Assembly (NCBI GenBank): GCA_018296165.2
Contig: JACKQL020000024.1
Span: 248,001-312,000, forward strand
DNA length: 64,000 nucleotides
Direction: 5' to 3'
Source of the DNA: Termitomyces sp. T153
Lineage: Eukaryota > Basidiomycota > Agaricomycetes > Agaricales > Lyophyllaceae
In this document: one piece after another, positions 44,429 to 55,281 of the stretch
Numbering within the stretch: the first letter of the stretch is position 1
Layout of the letters: every line of letters begins with the position of its first letter
Translations under genes and position numbers: made by a program
The notes under the pieces: generated by a model
Told to the model about the DNA's origin: nothing
What the model saw: the letters and a program-made list of their open reading frames with translations, nothing else
The model's database searches: none

Positions 44429-45136
44429 TGATGAGCCTCAGTTGTTGCTGAGCACCATTTCTTGGCATTTTGGACTTAGTGGCAGCTGATTATTTTAAAT
44501 TTGGCACAAGTCATGACACTCAGCACACAGGGCCTAGCCCAAGGTCTGGACCAAAGTAGCCTTAGCATGGGACTTTAGCATGTGGAGCCTAAAACTTGAG
44601 CCTAGATTAGCAAGGCCTAGACCCTTCCTAATGACAATTATTAGTGACTCTAGTGACTCTGGCAACAAAACAGCTTTCTCTTGCCATATATAGGCATATT
44701 GCCAGATGCATACCTTGTGCTATCTTTGACCTAGTGTGGTGCCAACTATGGGCACTCTTCATGTTATTTCAACTTAGCAACACTAGCAACTGTGGCTAGC
44801 AATGAGTTTACATTCATGCTCCTAATTCTATCTCCCTATTTCCCCTTTTTCTATTACATCCCCTCACTCCCCTACTGCCATTTAAAGTTTGCTCTTGTCT
44901 TAGCAATTGTTCTTGCCTTCACCTATTCCCCTTTCTGTCACTAGCAATTCAGGCTAGTGATAGCAATCCTTCCAACTTCACCTTACAATACCACATTCAC
45001 TCTTGTTCTCTGAGACAGTTACTGACTCACCCTCAACTATTAACTTCCTACTGCCAGCTACCCTATCTAGTGACTCATGTTAGGTTCTCTCTTTTTAGGT
45101 TTCCTGCATGGCACTAGGCAGCATAGGAGCACATCA
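44429..45136 (+). repeat. 5' LTR (708 bp), promoter segment deleted
   Basis: It aligns with the 3' LTR along its length except that 356 bases present at 54,513-54,868 are missing at 44,724/44,725. The missing part holds the TATA box and likely transcription start. Confidence 0.88.
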
Positions 45137-45139
45137 TTT

Positions 45140-45157
45140 TGGAGCCCACCACAAGGG
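45140..45157 (+). other. Primer-binding site
   Basis: TGGAGCCCACCACAAGGG begins three bases after the LTR end and starts with TGG, the complement of a tRNA CCA tail. The tRNA species was not identified. Confidence 0.5.
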
Positions 45158-45199
45158 CTTTTGAAGTTAACCATTCTGCTAGAAACTAGAGCTCAAGCA

Positions 45200-46740
45200 A
45201 AACATTGCTTAGAAAACCTTATCAAATTACCCCAGTCTTCCTTCTTGACTTGTCAGCACTCTTTGCCAGCAACCCATCCTAGAACTCTTGCTGACAAACT
45301 CAAAACTGCCAGAAACCTTTGTAATGTTAGCGAAATCCTTGCTGATTTTCCAGGCACCTTTATTGAAAGCTTCCTTGATGCACCCCTTTCTCCTTTAACT
45401 CCTACCAACTCTATCTTCTTTCCAGAAGCCCAATCAATCCCCTTGTTGCCAAGAAACCCTCCTCCTTTGCCAATTTCAACAATTGCTAATATGAACAATG
45501 ACCCTGCTGCTCGCATGCTAGAATTCCACTGCGCAATGACACAACTGCACCTAAATGGGATGAGAGTCACCCCAGGGAACTCCCCCAATATTTTAAAGAA
45601 CTGGAATACCTTTTTGCTGACTGCAGCATCACTGACAACACTCAGAAGAAGGAGTATACATCTCAATATGTCTCCTACAACATGGCTGAAACCTGGCTTG
45701 GCTTACCTGAATTTGGCAACAACATTGTCATTGGTAACAATGCACCCTGACCTTACACTTACCAAGAATGGAAGGTGGCGGTACTTAAGTTGTACCTGGC
45801 ACTGACACTAGTGCTTGTTATAACCTTGGCAACCTGGAATGACTTGTCAATCAAACTTTCAATAGTGGCTTAGTGACTTTTGGCAGGCTCTCTGACTATT
45901 ATCTGGATTTCCAATGTATTGCCAGATGGTTGCTCACTAATGGCAAACTCTATTGTAATGAGGAATGTTGCTTGTTCCAACAAGGTATTCCTATGTTGCT
46001 TTGGTCCAAAATTGTTTGCTGACTCAAAATCACTCTTCCTGACCACCATCCTGAGGACCCTTACAATGTCAACCAAGTCTTTGAAGGTGCTAAGTGGGTT
46101 TTGAAAGGAATGGACACCTCAATGACTAAGACCAGCAATGGCACCAGTGGCATTTCTTTGCCATTGCCAATTGCTAATGCACCAGTTCCTCCATCGCCTA
46201 TGCCTAAGCAGGAAATGTTGGAATTAGCAACAACCATGGCAATTGTCAGTGCCTGGGAACATCTGGAAGCCCTCTTAACAAGCAGCAACACCCAACTTCA
46301 CCAACAGTTTGCCAATAGTACTTGCCCCTTTTGTGGCAAAATAGGTCATACCATAGTCTAAGGTACTTGTATGAAATTGGAGCAAATGATTCAACAGAGT
46401 AAGATCTGTCACAACACTGAAGAAAAAATCATTTTACCATCAGGCGCTATGATCCCCAATCATTTTGGCAAATGGCTATATATGGAATGCATTGAGGAAT
46501 GGCATAGGCTTAACCCAGGACAAATCATTACTAGCAGACTCTCTTCCAATGCTGACCCTGACCCAGACCAAGCAGCTATGCAGTAGTTGCTAATCCACAA
46601 GGTAATGCAACAGAATGTTGCTATGGGCCAGGTGCTAAGCAAGGAAGAATGAATTGAGGCTTTGGAACATGAACTCTTTGCACTCAGGCAACATGGTGAA
46701 AAGTTTGATGGTGTACAAGTTCCCCACATGGCATATTGAC
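45200..46740 (+). pseudogene. gag region of the 10.85-kb element
   Basis: Frames at 45,200-45,805 give a helical capsid-like chain (MLEFHCAMTQLHLNGMRVTP, then ILKNWNTFLLTAASL). A zinc-knuckle-like C-P-F-C-G-K-I-G-H occurs at about 46,324-46,350 and is followed, after a stop, by a Cys. Stops and frameshifts break the chain. Confidence 0.6.
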
Positions 46741-47205
46741 CAGCAAACAATACTCCTGTGGCAGCACCCTTGACTAGTGACACCTTGGCAACTTCATCCC
46801 CTTCCAATTCTACTCCAACAAATCATTGCCAATGAACAGCTGCCTGTCACTAAGAAACCCATCACTCAGCCTCCCATCCACCCATTTTCTGGCATCCCTG
46901 GTCACTATGTCCTGCTCACTAATAGGAATTTTGCTGCTCCTGACAGGTCTAACAATGGTGCATATCAAACTATGCCACCCATTTATGACATTGAGCAGTC
47001 CAAAGTGGTCTTTGAACAGGTTTTAATCACAAAGGTTACAGTATCAGTTGGCAAACTTTGCTCAGTATCCCAGGACATCAGAAATCAATTTAGAACAGCA
47101 GTTATGCCCAAACAACTTGTAGGCACTAGTGCTAACATGGTACAGGACCCCAGCAACATTTTTGAAAATGTTTTGCCAACTTTTGCTATTAAAGAACCAT
47201 AGTTT

Positions 47206-47820
47206 TTGCTTGGATCCAACACCAATACCGCTAATAAACTTATCTTGGACAAGGCACCCCTTGCATCTGTTGACCCCATTGAAGCCTACATTGATTTGCT
47301 ACCCCATGGAGAAGAGCCTGTGGTACTCACTGTCACTAAAGATTCTCAATCACTTTGTTCCATCATGATGCTGATCAACAACAAAGAGGAAGTGGAATGC
47401 ATTCACAACAGCAGCTCCCAGATAATCTCGATGTCTGTGGAGATCACTAGTGACCTTAGGCTATCCTATGACCCCAATATTGTTTTAAACATGCAGAGTG
47501 CTAATGGCACTATGGACTGATTGCTAGGACTTGCTTGTAACATACTCTGCACTATTGGTGAGATCATAGTTTATCTCCAGATTTATGTTTTACAGTCTCC
47601 CACCTACAACATTCTCCTTGGATGCCCCTTTGATGTTTTAACTCAAAGTATGGTCAGCACTCTTAGTGACATTGAAACCACTATAACAATTATGGATCCC
47701 AACACTGGTCAAAAGCACACAATTCCAACCTTTCCATGCAACAAATCCAAAAGAAACAACTGCCAAAACATTCACTTCAAGACTGAAGCACCCCATTGCT
47801 TTCATTGCCAAAGGTATTAA
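47206..47820 (+). pseudogene. Aspartic protease region of the 10.85-kb element
   Basis: The chain shows a retropepsin-like fold order. The active-site region is IHNSSSQIISMS at about 47,401-47,436, where Asp is expected instead of Asn (codon AAC at 47,407-47,409). Later LQSPTYNILLGCPFDVL is the usual I-L-G flap-end motif. One in-frame stop lies at 47,518. Confidence 0.65.
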
Positions 47821-48268
47821 CAAAAAAGATAGTGACATAGCAATCATTATCAGCTATGACCATTCAACTGGTCTAGTGACTTGTATAGCTTCTTGCAATT
47901 TGGACAAAGACATTTTACTTACTAATTCTGACACCCAGACCAATCCTGTGCTAGCATATCTTTATGCTACTGCTAGTGACCTTTCTGATTTGTCCCTTCC
48001 ACCTTGTTTCTATCTTGTTTCTACTGATACATCTAATCCCCTGATTCTTGGACAGACTTTACCCCTTGATATGAACAATACAGACACTACCTCTATCTAT
48101 GTTAACCTTCCATTCCCTGCTCAATTTGTTACTAACAAACCCCCTAAGTGAAAGTGAGTCCAGATAAAGAAGAAGTACAAACCCATCACTATGAAAACTA
48201 AACTGGTTGCCAGCCATATTAGTGAGGACTTCTGAATTGAGTGCCAGATTATTGGTGATCCACTAGCA

Positions 48269-49737
48269 ATGATCCCACCACTCAATCCTAACCTGCCACC
48301 TTTCATCCTGACAAAGCGATTCACTAGCAAGCAACAAGCAAAACTCATTAAGGACTACGATATAGGCTTCCTCACTAGCAACAAAATCAAAGTATTGGTT
48401 TACATGTGCCTAGGAAGACTCCAAATGAGGAAGCTTATGCCCCAACTTCTTTCCACCCATATGCATACCAACAATACCTCATGTATCTTGGGTTCTGCAC
48501 AATTGTCCCATACCCCTAGGACTAGAAAAGGAAGTATGCAAGATTATTTGTGACAAGGTTAATGCTGGCATCTATGAACCTTTGAACTCCACTTACTGCT
48601 TGCAATGGTTCTGTGTTCTCAAAAAAAATGGTAAGCTCAGGATTGTGCACAGCCTTGAGCTGCTAAACCATGTCACCATTTGCCATTCCAGAGTACCACC
48701 TTTTCCAGACCATGTTGCTGAATCTTTCACTGGATGCATCTGCAGTGCCACTCTCAACCTCTACATTGGCTACAATAAGTGACTTATCAACTCTGCCTCA
48801 TGTGACTTAACAACATTTCAGACTCCTTTTGGCACCCTTCACCTAGTAACCTTGCCAATGGGATGGACTAACTCTGTGCCCATATTTCATGATGACATTA
48901 CCTTCATTTTGCAGCCAGAGATCTCCCATAATGTGCTCAGCTTTATTGACAACATTAGCACTAAAGGACTCAAGGACTGGAGGATTGTTGATGGTAAACT
49001 CACTAAGCATCCCACTAACCCACACATTTGCCTAGTGCTATGGAAGTTCTTTGAACTTCTTAACAGAATTCTCCAGCAAATGAAATATTGCAGTGGCATC
49101 TTCTCTAGCCACAAACTCATTCTATGCACCCCTACTTTCAAGATCCTTGGCCACATTCACATTCCTGGTGGTTGTATCCCTGACAAAAGTTGCTTAGCTC
49201 TAATTGAGCAGTAGGGCCCTTGCAAGTTGCTATCAGAAGTATGAGCTTTTCTGGGCACAGTGGGGGTACTTAGGATTTTTGTCAAGAACTTTGCACACTG
49301 AGCCAACAACTTAACAAAACTTACTCATGTTGGTGTCCCTTTTGAGTTCAGCCCCAACCAGATAAATGCCCAATGCAACCTTGTGAAAGCCTTACAAGAT
49401 GCTAAGCCCCCTAGTTCCTATTAACTATGAATTGCCTGACCCTGTCATCTTAGTGGTTGACAATTCATATATAGCAGTTGGTTATTACCTTTGCCAATGC
49501 ACTAGCAAGAATTGCAAAGAACATCACTACAACTGCTTTGGATTGATTATGCTAAACAACAGAGAGGCCAGATTCGGTCAGCCCAAGTTGGAACTTTATG
49601 GCCTTTATTGCGCACTACAAGCCTTGCAGATGTACCTTATTAGCATTAGAAACCTCATCATTAAAGTCAATGCTCATTACATTAAGGGTATGCTTCAGAA
49701 CCCTGATATCCAACCCTCCACTAGCATGAACCACTAG
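48269..49737 (+). pseudogene. Reverse transcriptase and RNase H of the 10.85-kb element
   Basis: RT blocks: WFCVLKKNGKLRIVHSLELL (48,600), LPMGWTNSVPIFHDDITFIL (48,855) and FIDNISTKG (48,942). RNase H blocks: VILVVDNSYIAVGYYLCQC and ARFGQPKLELYGLYCALQAL (49,450-49,640). The catalytic pair in FIDDI-type motifs is here D-N. Stops separate the blocks. Confidence 0.8.
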
Positions 49738-50094
49738 ATTATGGTGATTTTAATGTTTCACTTTGAGCTTGTTCATGTTAAGGGAACTTTCCATGGCCAC
49801 GATGGTCTTTCACAATGCCCACCCCAGCCTGGTGATTCTCCTGTGGACAATAGTGACAATTCAGTTTACAAAGATTGGATTGATCATTTGCATGGGTTCA
49901 TCCACCAAGTTCAGCTACCATTACCACTCCTTTGCCAAGTCTCAATGGCTTCCCATTGCCTACCTCCTCTGGTCAAGTACCCTTATTTGCAACCCTTAGT
50001 GACTTTTGCTAGCAATAAAGACACCACCCCCTGACTAGCTACCAATAATGATATTCAGCCCCTCTGCAATGATAGCACCACTACCTATAGCAAT

Positions 50095-51417
50095 GTGCCC
50101 TGCAGTGCTAAAGCTATCACCAGTGATGCCCATGTACTCCTAGTCAAGAAATGGCTTCAAGATCTCACCAGACCCAAAGGCCTTAGCAACAATGAGTATG
50201 CCACTTTTGTCCACTATGCTTCCATGTTCTTTGTCACAGGAGGCAAACTTTGGCAAAGAAGTTGGGATGGTGCTCACAAGCTATTCATTCCCACCACTAG
50301 TCACCTACAAGTCTTGAAGGCCATGCACAACAATTTGGGACATAGAGGCCTCTTTGCTACCTGCTCAGCCCTTCTAGAATGATTTTGGTGGCCTCAAGTT
50401 AGCACTAATATCATATGGTACATCTAGACTTGCCACCTCTGCCAGGTACACCAGATGACCAAAGTTCTCATCCCGCCGACTGTTGCTACACCAGCACCCT
50501 TGTTTAGCAAGATATATGTTGACACTTTGTTCATGCCACTCTCCAATAAGTTCAAATATATCATTAAAGGACGTTTTTCACTAACTCATTACCCCAAGTT
50601 CCGTATGCTAGCCAGAGAGAACACTGAAGCTATTGCTAAAGGGCTATACAAGGACATTATCTGTTGCTGGGGCATACTTGGCAAAATTGTTACTGACAAT
50701 GGACCTCTAATCCTGAAGGCAGTCACTTACTTGGTGAAGAAGTACAACTTGCACCATATTTGGATCTCTGGATACAATAAGCATGCTAATGGAATAGTCG
50801 AGCAGCCCTATTTCAATGTTTGCCAAGCTCTCTTCAAAGTGGTTGATGGTGATCAGTCCAGGTGGAGTACAGCTACTTACTCTGTCTTTTGGTCAGAACA
50901 TGTTATGGTTCGCAAGCAAATGGGTTGCTCTCCTTACTATGTGACAACTGGTACCCACCCTCTTCTGCTGGCTGACATAATGGAAGCAACATATTTGCAA
51001 CTACTACCAAACTCTCTATTGTTGACAACTGACCTCATAGCCTGTCGAGCAATTGATCTTCAATGTTGCCAAGAGGACCTTGACCACCTTTACAGTGATG
51101 TCCTTAGTGCTCATTGCCTAGCTGCCATTTGCTTTGAAGCAGAACATGCTGCTACAATCTGCAATTACAATTTCCAAACTAGTGACCTTGTACTGATGAG
51201 GAACACTAGAATCGAGGTGACACATAATAAGAAAATGAAGCCTCGTTACCTAGGCCCACTGGTGGTAATCTCTCATAACCATGGGGATGCTTACATTCTT
51301 TGCAAACTAGATGGTTCAGTACTGCATTGCCCTGTAGCCACCTTTCAATTGGTTCCTTACTTTGGTAGAGAACACATAGCAGTGCCTAGTGACACTTTTG
51401 ATGCCAACACCTTGTGA
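50095..51417 (+). CDS. Integrase of the 10.85-kb element (core frame open)
   Basis: The zinc-binding N-terminal part lies at 50,095-50,450 (HNNLGHRGLFATCSALLE, then CHLCQ after a stop). The core frame at 50,455-51,417 is open for 320 codons. It shows the catalytic D in IYVDTLFMPL, the second D in GKIVTDNGPL and the E in ANGIVEQPYFNV, followed by a GPY/F-like module (KPRYLGPLVVISHNHGDAYI). All three catalytic acids are kept. There is no chromodomain, and the frame ends soon after the GPY-like module. Confidence 0.82.
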
Positions 51418-52011
51418 CTCAGAGAACTCAAACAAACCAACCTTGTAGATGACAATGATACTGGTGACACTGCCAGGGAAGAAGAAAACTAAAACATACC
51501 TCTCACTAAACCCTAGCAACTTTTCTTGATTCCACTCAGTTTCTCACTGTTCTTGTCCTTATTATTCAGAAAAACTGTGAAAAATACCCTACAAAAATAT
51601 TAAGTCCTTTCATTCTTGCTACTCTTTCTTCATATTACTTTTATTTAAGAAGCCTTTCACAGACACTCTACTTTACTATTCTCTTGTTTTTGATGTTGTG
51701 CTTGGCCACTCTGTCACTAGCATTTGGCACACCTTTGGGGGTATTTTGCCATGATGACTTACTGAGCATTTTCCTCCAAGCATTGCTAGCATCAAGCAAC
51801 AGTTGCTAGTGTGTACTGCCTTATTAATCTTGCTTTTCTTGGCTTTCTCTCAGTTTCTGAACTGTAACGTGCACTATACATTTTGGGGCCTCTTAAGGGG
51901 GCCAGTCTAGGGCATACAAAACAAAAACTAAGAAGCCCCTTAAGGAGGCTAGTCTGCATCCATACTACAAAAATCAAAACAAAAATTATTTACAGAGGGC
52001 AGTGGTGGTCA
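51418..52011. other. Spacer between integrase and antisense gene
   Basis: About 600 bases without a supported frame. They contain two imperfect copies of CCCCTTAAG(G)AGGC(T)AGTCT-like sequence in inverted arrangement (51,888-51,910 and 51,932-51,954), a possible hairpin between the two converging transcription units. Confidence 0.4.
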
Positions 52012-54042
52012 CTAGGCATTAAGGTCAGCATTGTTATCAGGAACATCCACCAAATCCTCCTCCTCCCAATCTCCTTCTCTGATGTTGTTCTCCTCCTGCC
52101 AGGCCAGGAAGGCCTGACAGTCATGCCAATATCCTGCCAATGTCACCAAGGTTTGCTAGGCAACAGCATACCATGCCCTCACCACTACCAACTCCTCTCT
52201 TGCTACCTCCAGCTCCCTCTGGAACCATTGTTCCACCCCTGCCATCCTCTTGTTAAAGTCTGCTAGTGACACCACTGGTGTTAGCAGCATCAGTCAAGCC
52301 AGATCCTTGCCCAGCCACTCCAGCTTGTCATTGCCAACTTGCTGTAGTGGTGTGTCGCTCCAGGTCCCCTAGCAAAGTTGTTAGCAATCAAAAAGAAAAT
52401 GAAAAGGGAGAGACTTACTTGTCATTGGACCTTGACCTCCCCTGCCCCTTCATCCTCCTCCTTGTCCTCCTCAATGGCAACTGGGGCAGCCTCAAACTCT
52501 TCCTCACCCTTGACCTCCATGTTGCTTGCTTCTTGCTCAACCTCAGTGACCATCACTAAGGGAGTTGTCTCCCTCATCTCCACATCTCCCTCACCCTCCT
52601 TGCTAGCAACTGTCCATAGTTGCTTAGTGCTAGCGACCAAGGTGGGTCTTGCAGGTTGTTTCTGTGCTAGAAGCATGTTGTTGTCACTGTCATTGTCACT
52701 GCCATCATTGCCATCACCCTCCTTGTCGCTCTCTACCAGCTCTCTGCTCTTCACCTTAGTGACTCCACTACCTCCAACAACTGCCTCCCCCTGCAATGTC
52801 GGCAGGTGCAAGCTAGAGGGCTTGACCTCAATAGGCTCCCCTCTTCTCTTCAGCTCCCTCTGTCACTCCACAAAAGCCCTTGCATTTCTTACTGACACTG
52901 CCTTTGCTACTATCCTCTTAGCAAACTTGCTGTCCATGCTCCTCAATGATCATCCGCTGTGCAAACAGCTCCTCCTGGTGCTGTTGCAATGATAGCAGGG
53001 CTGGGCCCCCGATGGGTACCAGCAGCCCTCTGGGTCATTGTTGGCCCAGCAGTTGTCACACTAAGAAAAAGTTAGCAACTAATGAAGAAACAACTGCTAA
53101 GTGACTGACCGCTCCTTGCATGTGCTTGAACTCTTGTTGCTTATTTAGCAACATGATCACCTTCCCTTTAGCCTTCTTCAGCACCAGCCCAGCCCCCAAC
53201 CCAGTATCTACCATGGTCAAGGCCTTTTGCCAGTAAAGAAGTGTCACTAAGCACTTGTTGGAAAAAGTTTCTTCAATTTGTTCCTGCAAAGAAAACTTAG
53301 TGATTGTTGCCAAGAGTTAGTGAGAATAAAAGGACTTACTTCAATGTCTTTGTCATCCTCTTCTCAAGCCTTTCCCTTTCCCTTCCCTTTGCTCCTCGGG
53401 GTTGTTACTAATCTTAGTGACATCACCAAACCCCTAGCAACACTGCCAGCCACAGCTTTGGGAGTAGAGGGGCCCTCTTGAATATCCCTATGATCCACCT
53501 TCTCCTTGCCACTGCGGCCCTCACTCCATTTCTCCCCCCTCACCACTTCTAATGCACCTACTGGGTGCTGGAAGAAGAACTGGTCATTTGGTGACAAATC
53601 TTCAAAAAGCTAATGTACCTTAGCAGTGTCACTAGCACTAGTGACTGCTGGGGCACTTACCATCATTCCTGCCATCAAATCATCCAGCAAAAACTTCAAG
53701 GAGGGATTGACTGGAGCCTAGCAATCTTGTTAGAACTGTTGCTAAGAGGAAGAAAAGAAGAAAAAAACTTATAAAGTGCACATCAAATGGGCAAACCCAT
53801 TCTTTCCCCTTGTACTGCTTATAGAGCTGGCAACACTCCTTCTCAACATTTGCCAGCTCTAGCCACTCAGCCCCACTCCCCATGGTCTTGAACCACTGAA
53901 GCCATGTCTGGAAGATGGTGGTGACTGCCAAGCGAGGATTCTTCACTAAGGACACATGGGCCAAGGAGAGCAAATGGTCAACCCAATCAAGGAAGGCATG
54001 GGCCATAGTGATTTTTTCAAGTTGAGAGGCAAGGTCAGCCAT
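52012..54042 (-). pseudogene. Antisense multi-exon gene inside the retrotransposon, cysteine-cluster protein
   Basis: Reading the minus strand from the ATG at 54,042 (MADLASQLEKITMAHAFLDW), exons can be joined by GT..AG introns. Successive segments are GKEWVCPFD, APVNPSLKFLLDDLMAG, LFEDLSPNDQFFFQHPVGAL, a basic GKGKGK stretch, EEDDKDIEEQIEETFSNK and VLKKAKGKVIMLLNKQQEFK. A cysteine cluster C-x2-C-x8-C-x8-C-x2-C-x6-C follows near 53,060-52,960. After it come a long acidic part (DNDSDNN, EEDKEEDEG) and a C-terminal coiled part (VEQWFQRELEVAREELVVVR, WQEENNIREGDWEEEDL) ending at the stop 52,012-52,014. Four or more in-frame stops interrupt it, several at positions where CGA or TGG would fit. No known domain was recognised with certainty; the cysteine spacing recalls Zn2Cys6-like clusters. 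Confidence 0.55.
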
Positions 54043-54207
54043 AGCAATAAGATCAAGATAGAAGAGGAGATAAGATGAGAGGAATAGGAGGTTGACAAAG
54101 TTCAAGCAAAACTGCCAGCTCTTTTTATTTGAAACTTTTTGGCACATAGACCAAGTGATCAAACACATGACTTTGGGGTTGACTGAGGGCAGTCAAGATT
54201 TCAGTAT

Positions 54208-54216
54208 AGGGGAGGA
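54208..54216 (+). other. Polypurine tract
   Basis: AGGGGAGGA directly abuts the TGATGAG start of the 3' LTR, the expected position for plus-strand priming. Confidence 0.7.
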
Positions 54217-55281
54217 TGATGAGCCCCAGTTGTTGCTGAGCATCATTTCTTGGCATTTTGGACTTAGCAGCAGCTGACTATTTTAAATTTGGCACAAGTC
54301 ATGACACTCAGCATGCAGGGCCTAGCCCAAGGTCTGGACCAAAGTAGCCTTAGCATGGGACTTTAGCATGTGGAGCCTGGAACTTGGGCCTAGATCAGCA
54401 AGGCCTAGACCCTTCCTAATGACAATTATTAGTGACTCTAGTGACTCTGGCAACAAAACAGCTTTCTCTTGCCATATATGGGCATATTGCCAGATGTGTA
54501 CCTTGTGCTATCATTCCCCTTGTTGAATTTGACCAACATACTTGAATGGCATCTACACTTCAGAGACTTCACTTATAGTTTTTCACCTAGTTACAGACTG
54601 ATGCCTTGTATAGACTATAAACACATTGACAGACACTATCACTAGTGGCAACTATTTGCTTACTTTCCCATACTATACTTTGGAACTATATAAATACTGC
54701 CTGTACATAGACATCTGGACCAGACAATCAAATCAAATAGATCCCCCTCAAACTGAATTCGTCTATCTCTAAGCTTACCAGCTTGAGATTTCACTTTGCC
54801 TCTATCTTCACTCTAGTCCCTTACTCGCTATTGACTTCAACTTAGTGACAAACCTTATCAACCTCAACTTTGACCTAGTGTGGTGCCAACTATGGGCACC
54901 TTTCATGTTATCTTGACTTAGCAGCACTAGCAACTGTGGCTAGTGATTAGTTTACATTTGTACTTCTGATTCTGTCTCCCTATTTCCCCTTTTTCTATTA
55001 CATCCCCTCACTCCCCTACCACAGTTTAAAGCTTGCTCTTATCTTAGCAATGTGTTCTTGCCTTCACCTATTCTCCTTTCTGTCACTAGCAATTTAGGCT
55101 AGTGATAGCGATCCTTCCAACTTCACCTTACAACACCACATTCGCTCTTGTTCTCTGGGACAGTTACTGACTCACCCTCAACTATTAACTTCCTACTGCC
55201 AGCTACTCTATCTAGTGACTTGTGTTAGGTTCTCTCTTTTTAGGTTTCCTGCATGGCACTAGGCAGCATAGGAGCACATCA
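54217..55281 (+). repeat. 3' LTR (1,065 bp)
   Basis: It is full-length compared with the 5' LTR. It contains TATATAAAT at 54,687-54,695 followed by TGCCTGTACATAGAC, a probable core promoter. It ends GGAGCACATCA. Confidence 0.9.
54687..54695 (+). promoter_or_regulatory. LTR TATA box
   Basis: CTATATAAATACTG lies in the segment that the 5' LTR lacks. A related TATAAATACTG sits in the minus-strand LTR remnant near 28,115. Confidence 0.6.

Larger units (their letters stand above)
44429..55281 (+). mobile_element. Complete 10.85-kb Gypsy-type LTR retrotransposon
   Basis: LTRs at 44,429-45,136 and 54,217-55,281 share TGATGAGC..GCACATCA ends. The flanking bases are GCAG on the left (44,425-44,428) and GCAG on the right (55,282-55,285), a 4- to 5-bp target duplication (the adjoining T is ambiguous). 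Inside, in order, are a PBS-like TGGAGCCCACCA at 45,140, gag with one zinc knuckle, protease, RT, RNase H, integrase, an antisense gene, and a polypurine tract touching the 3' LTR. Most coding domains carry stops or frameshifts, but the integrase frame is open for 320 codons. Confidence 0.9.

Noticed and set aside
45253..45666. 137-codon minus-strand frame in the gag region
   Set aside because: No domain, and it overlaps the gag chain on the strand of the element; unlike the antisense gene at 52-54 kb it has no splice-supported partners.
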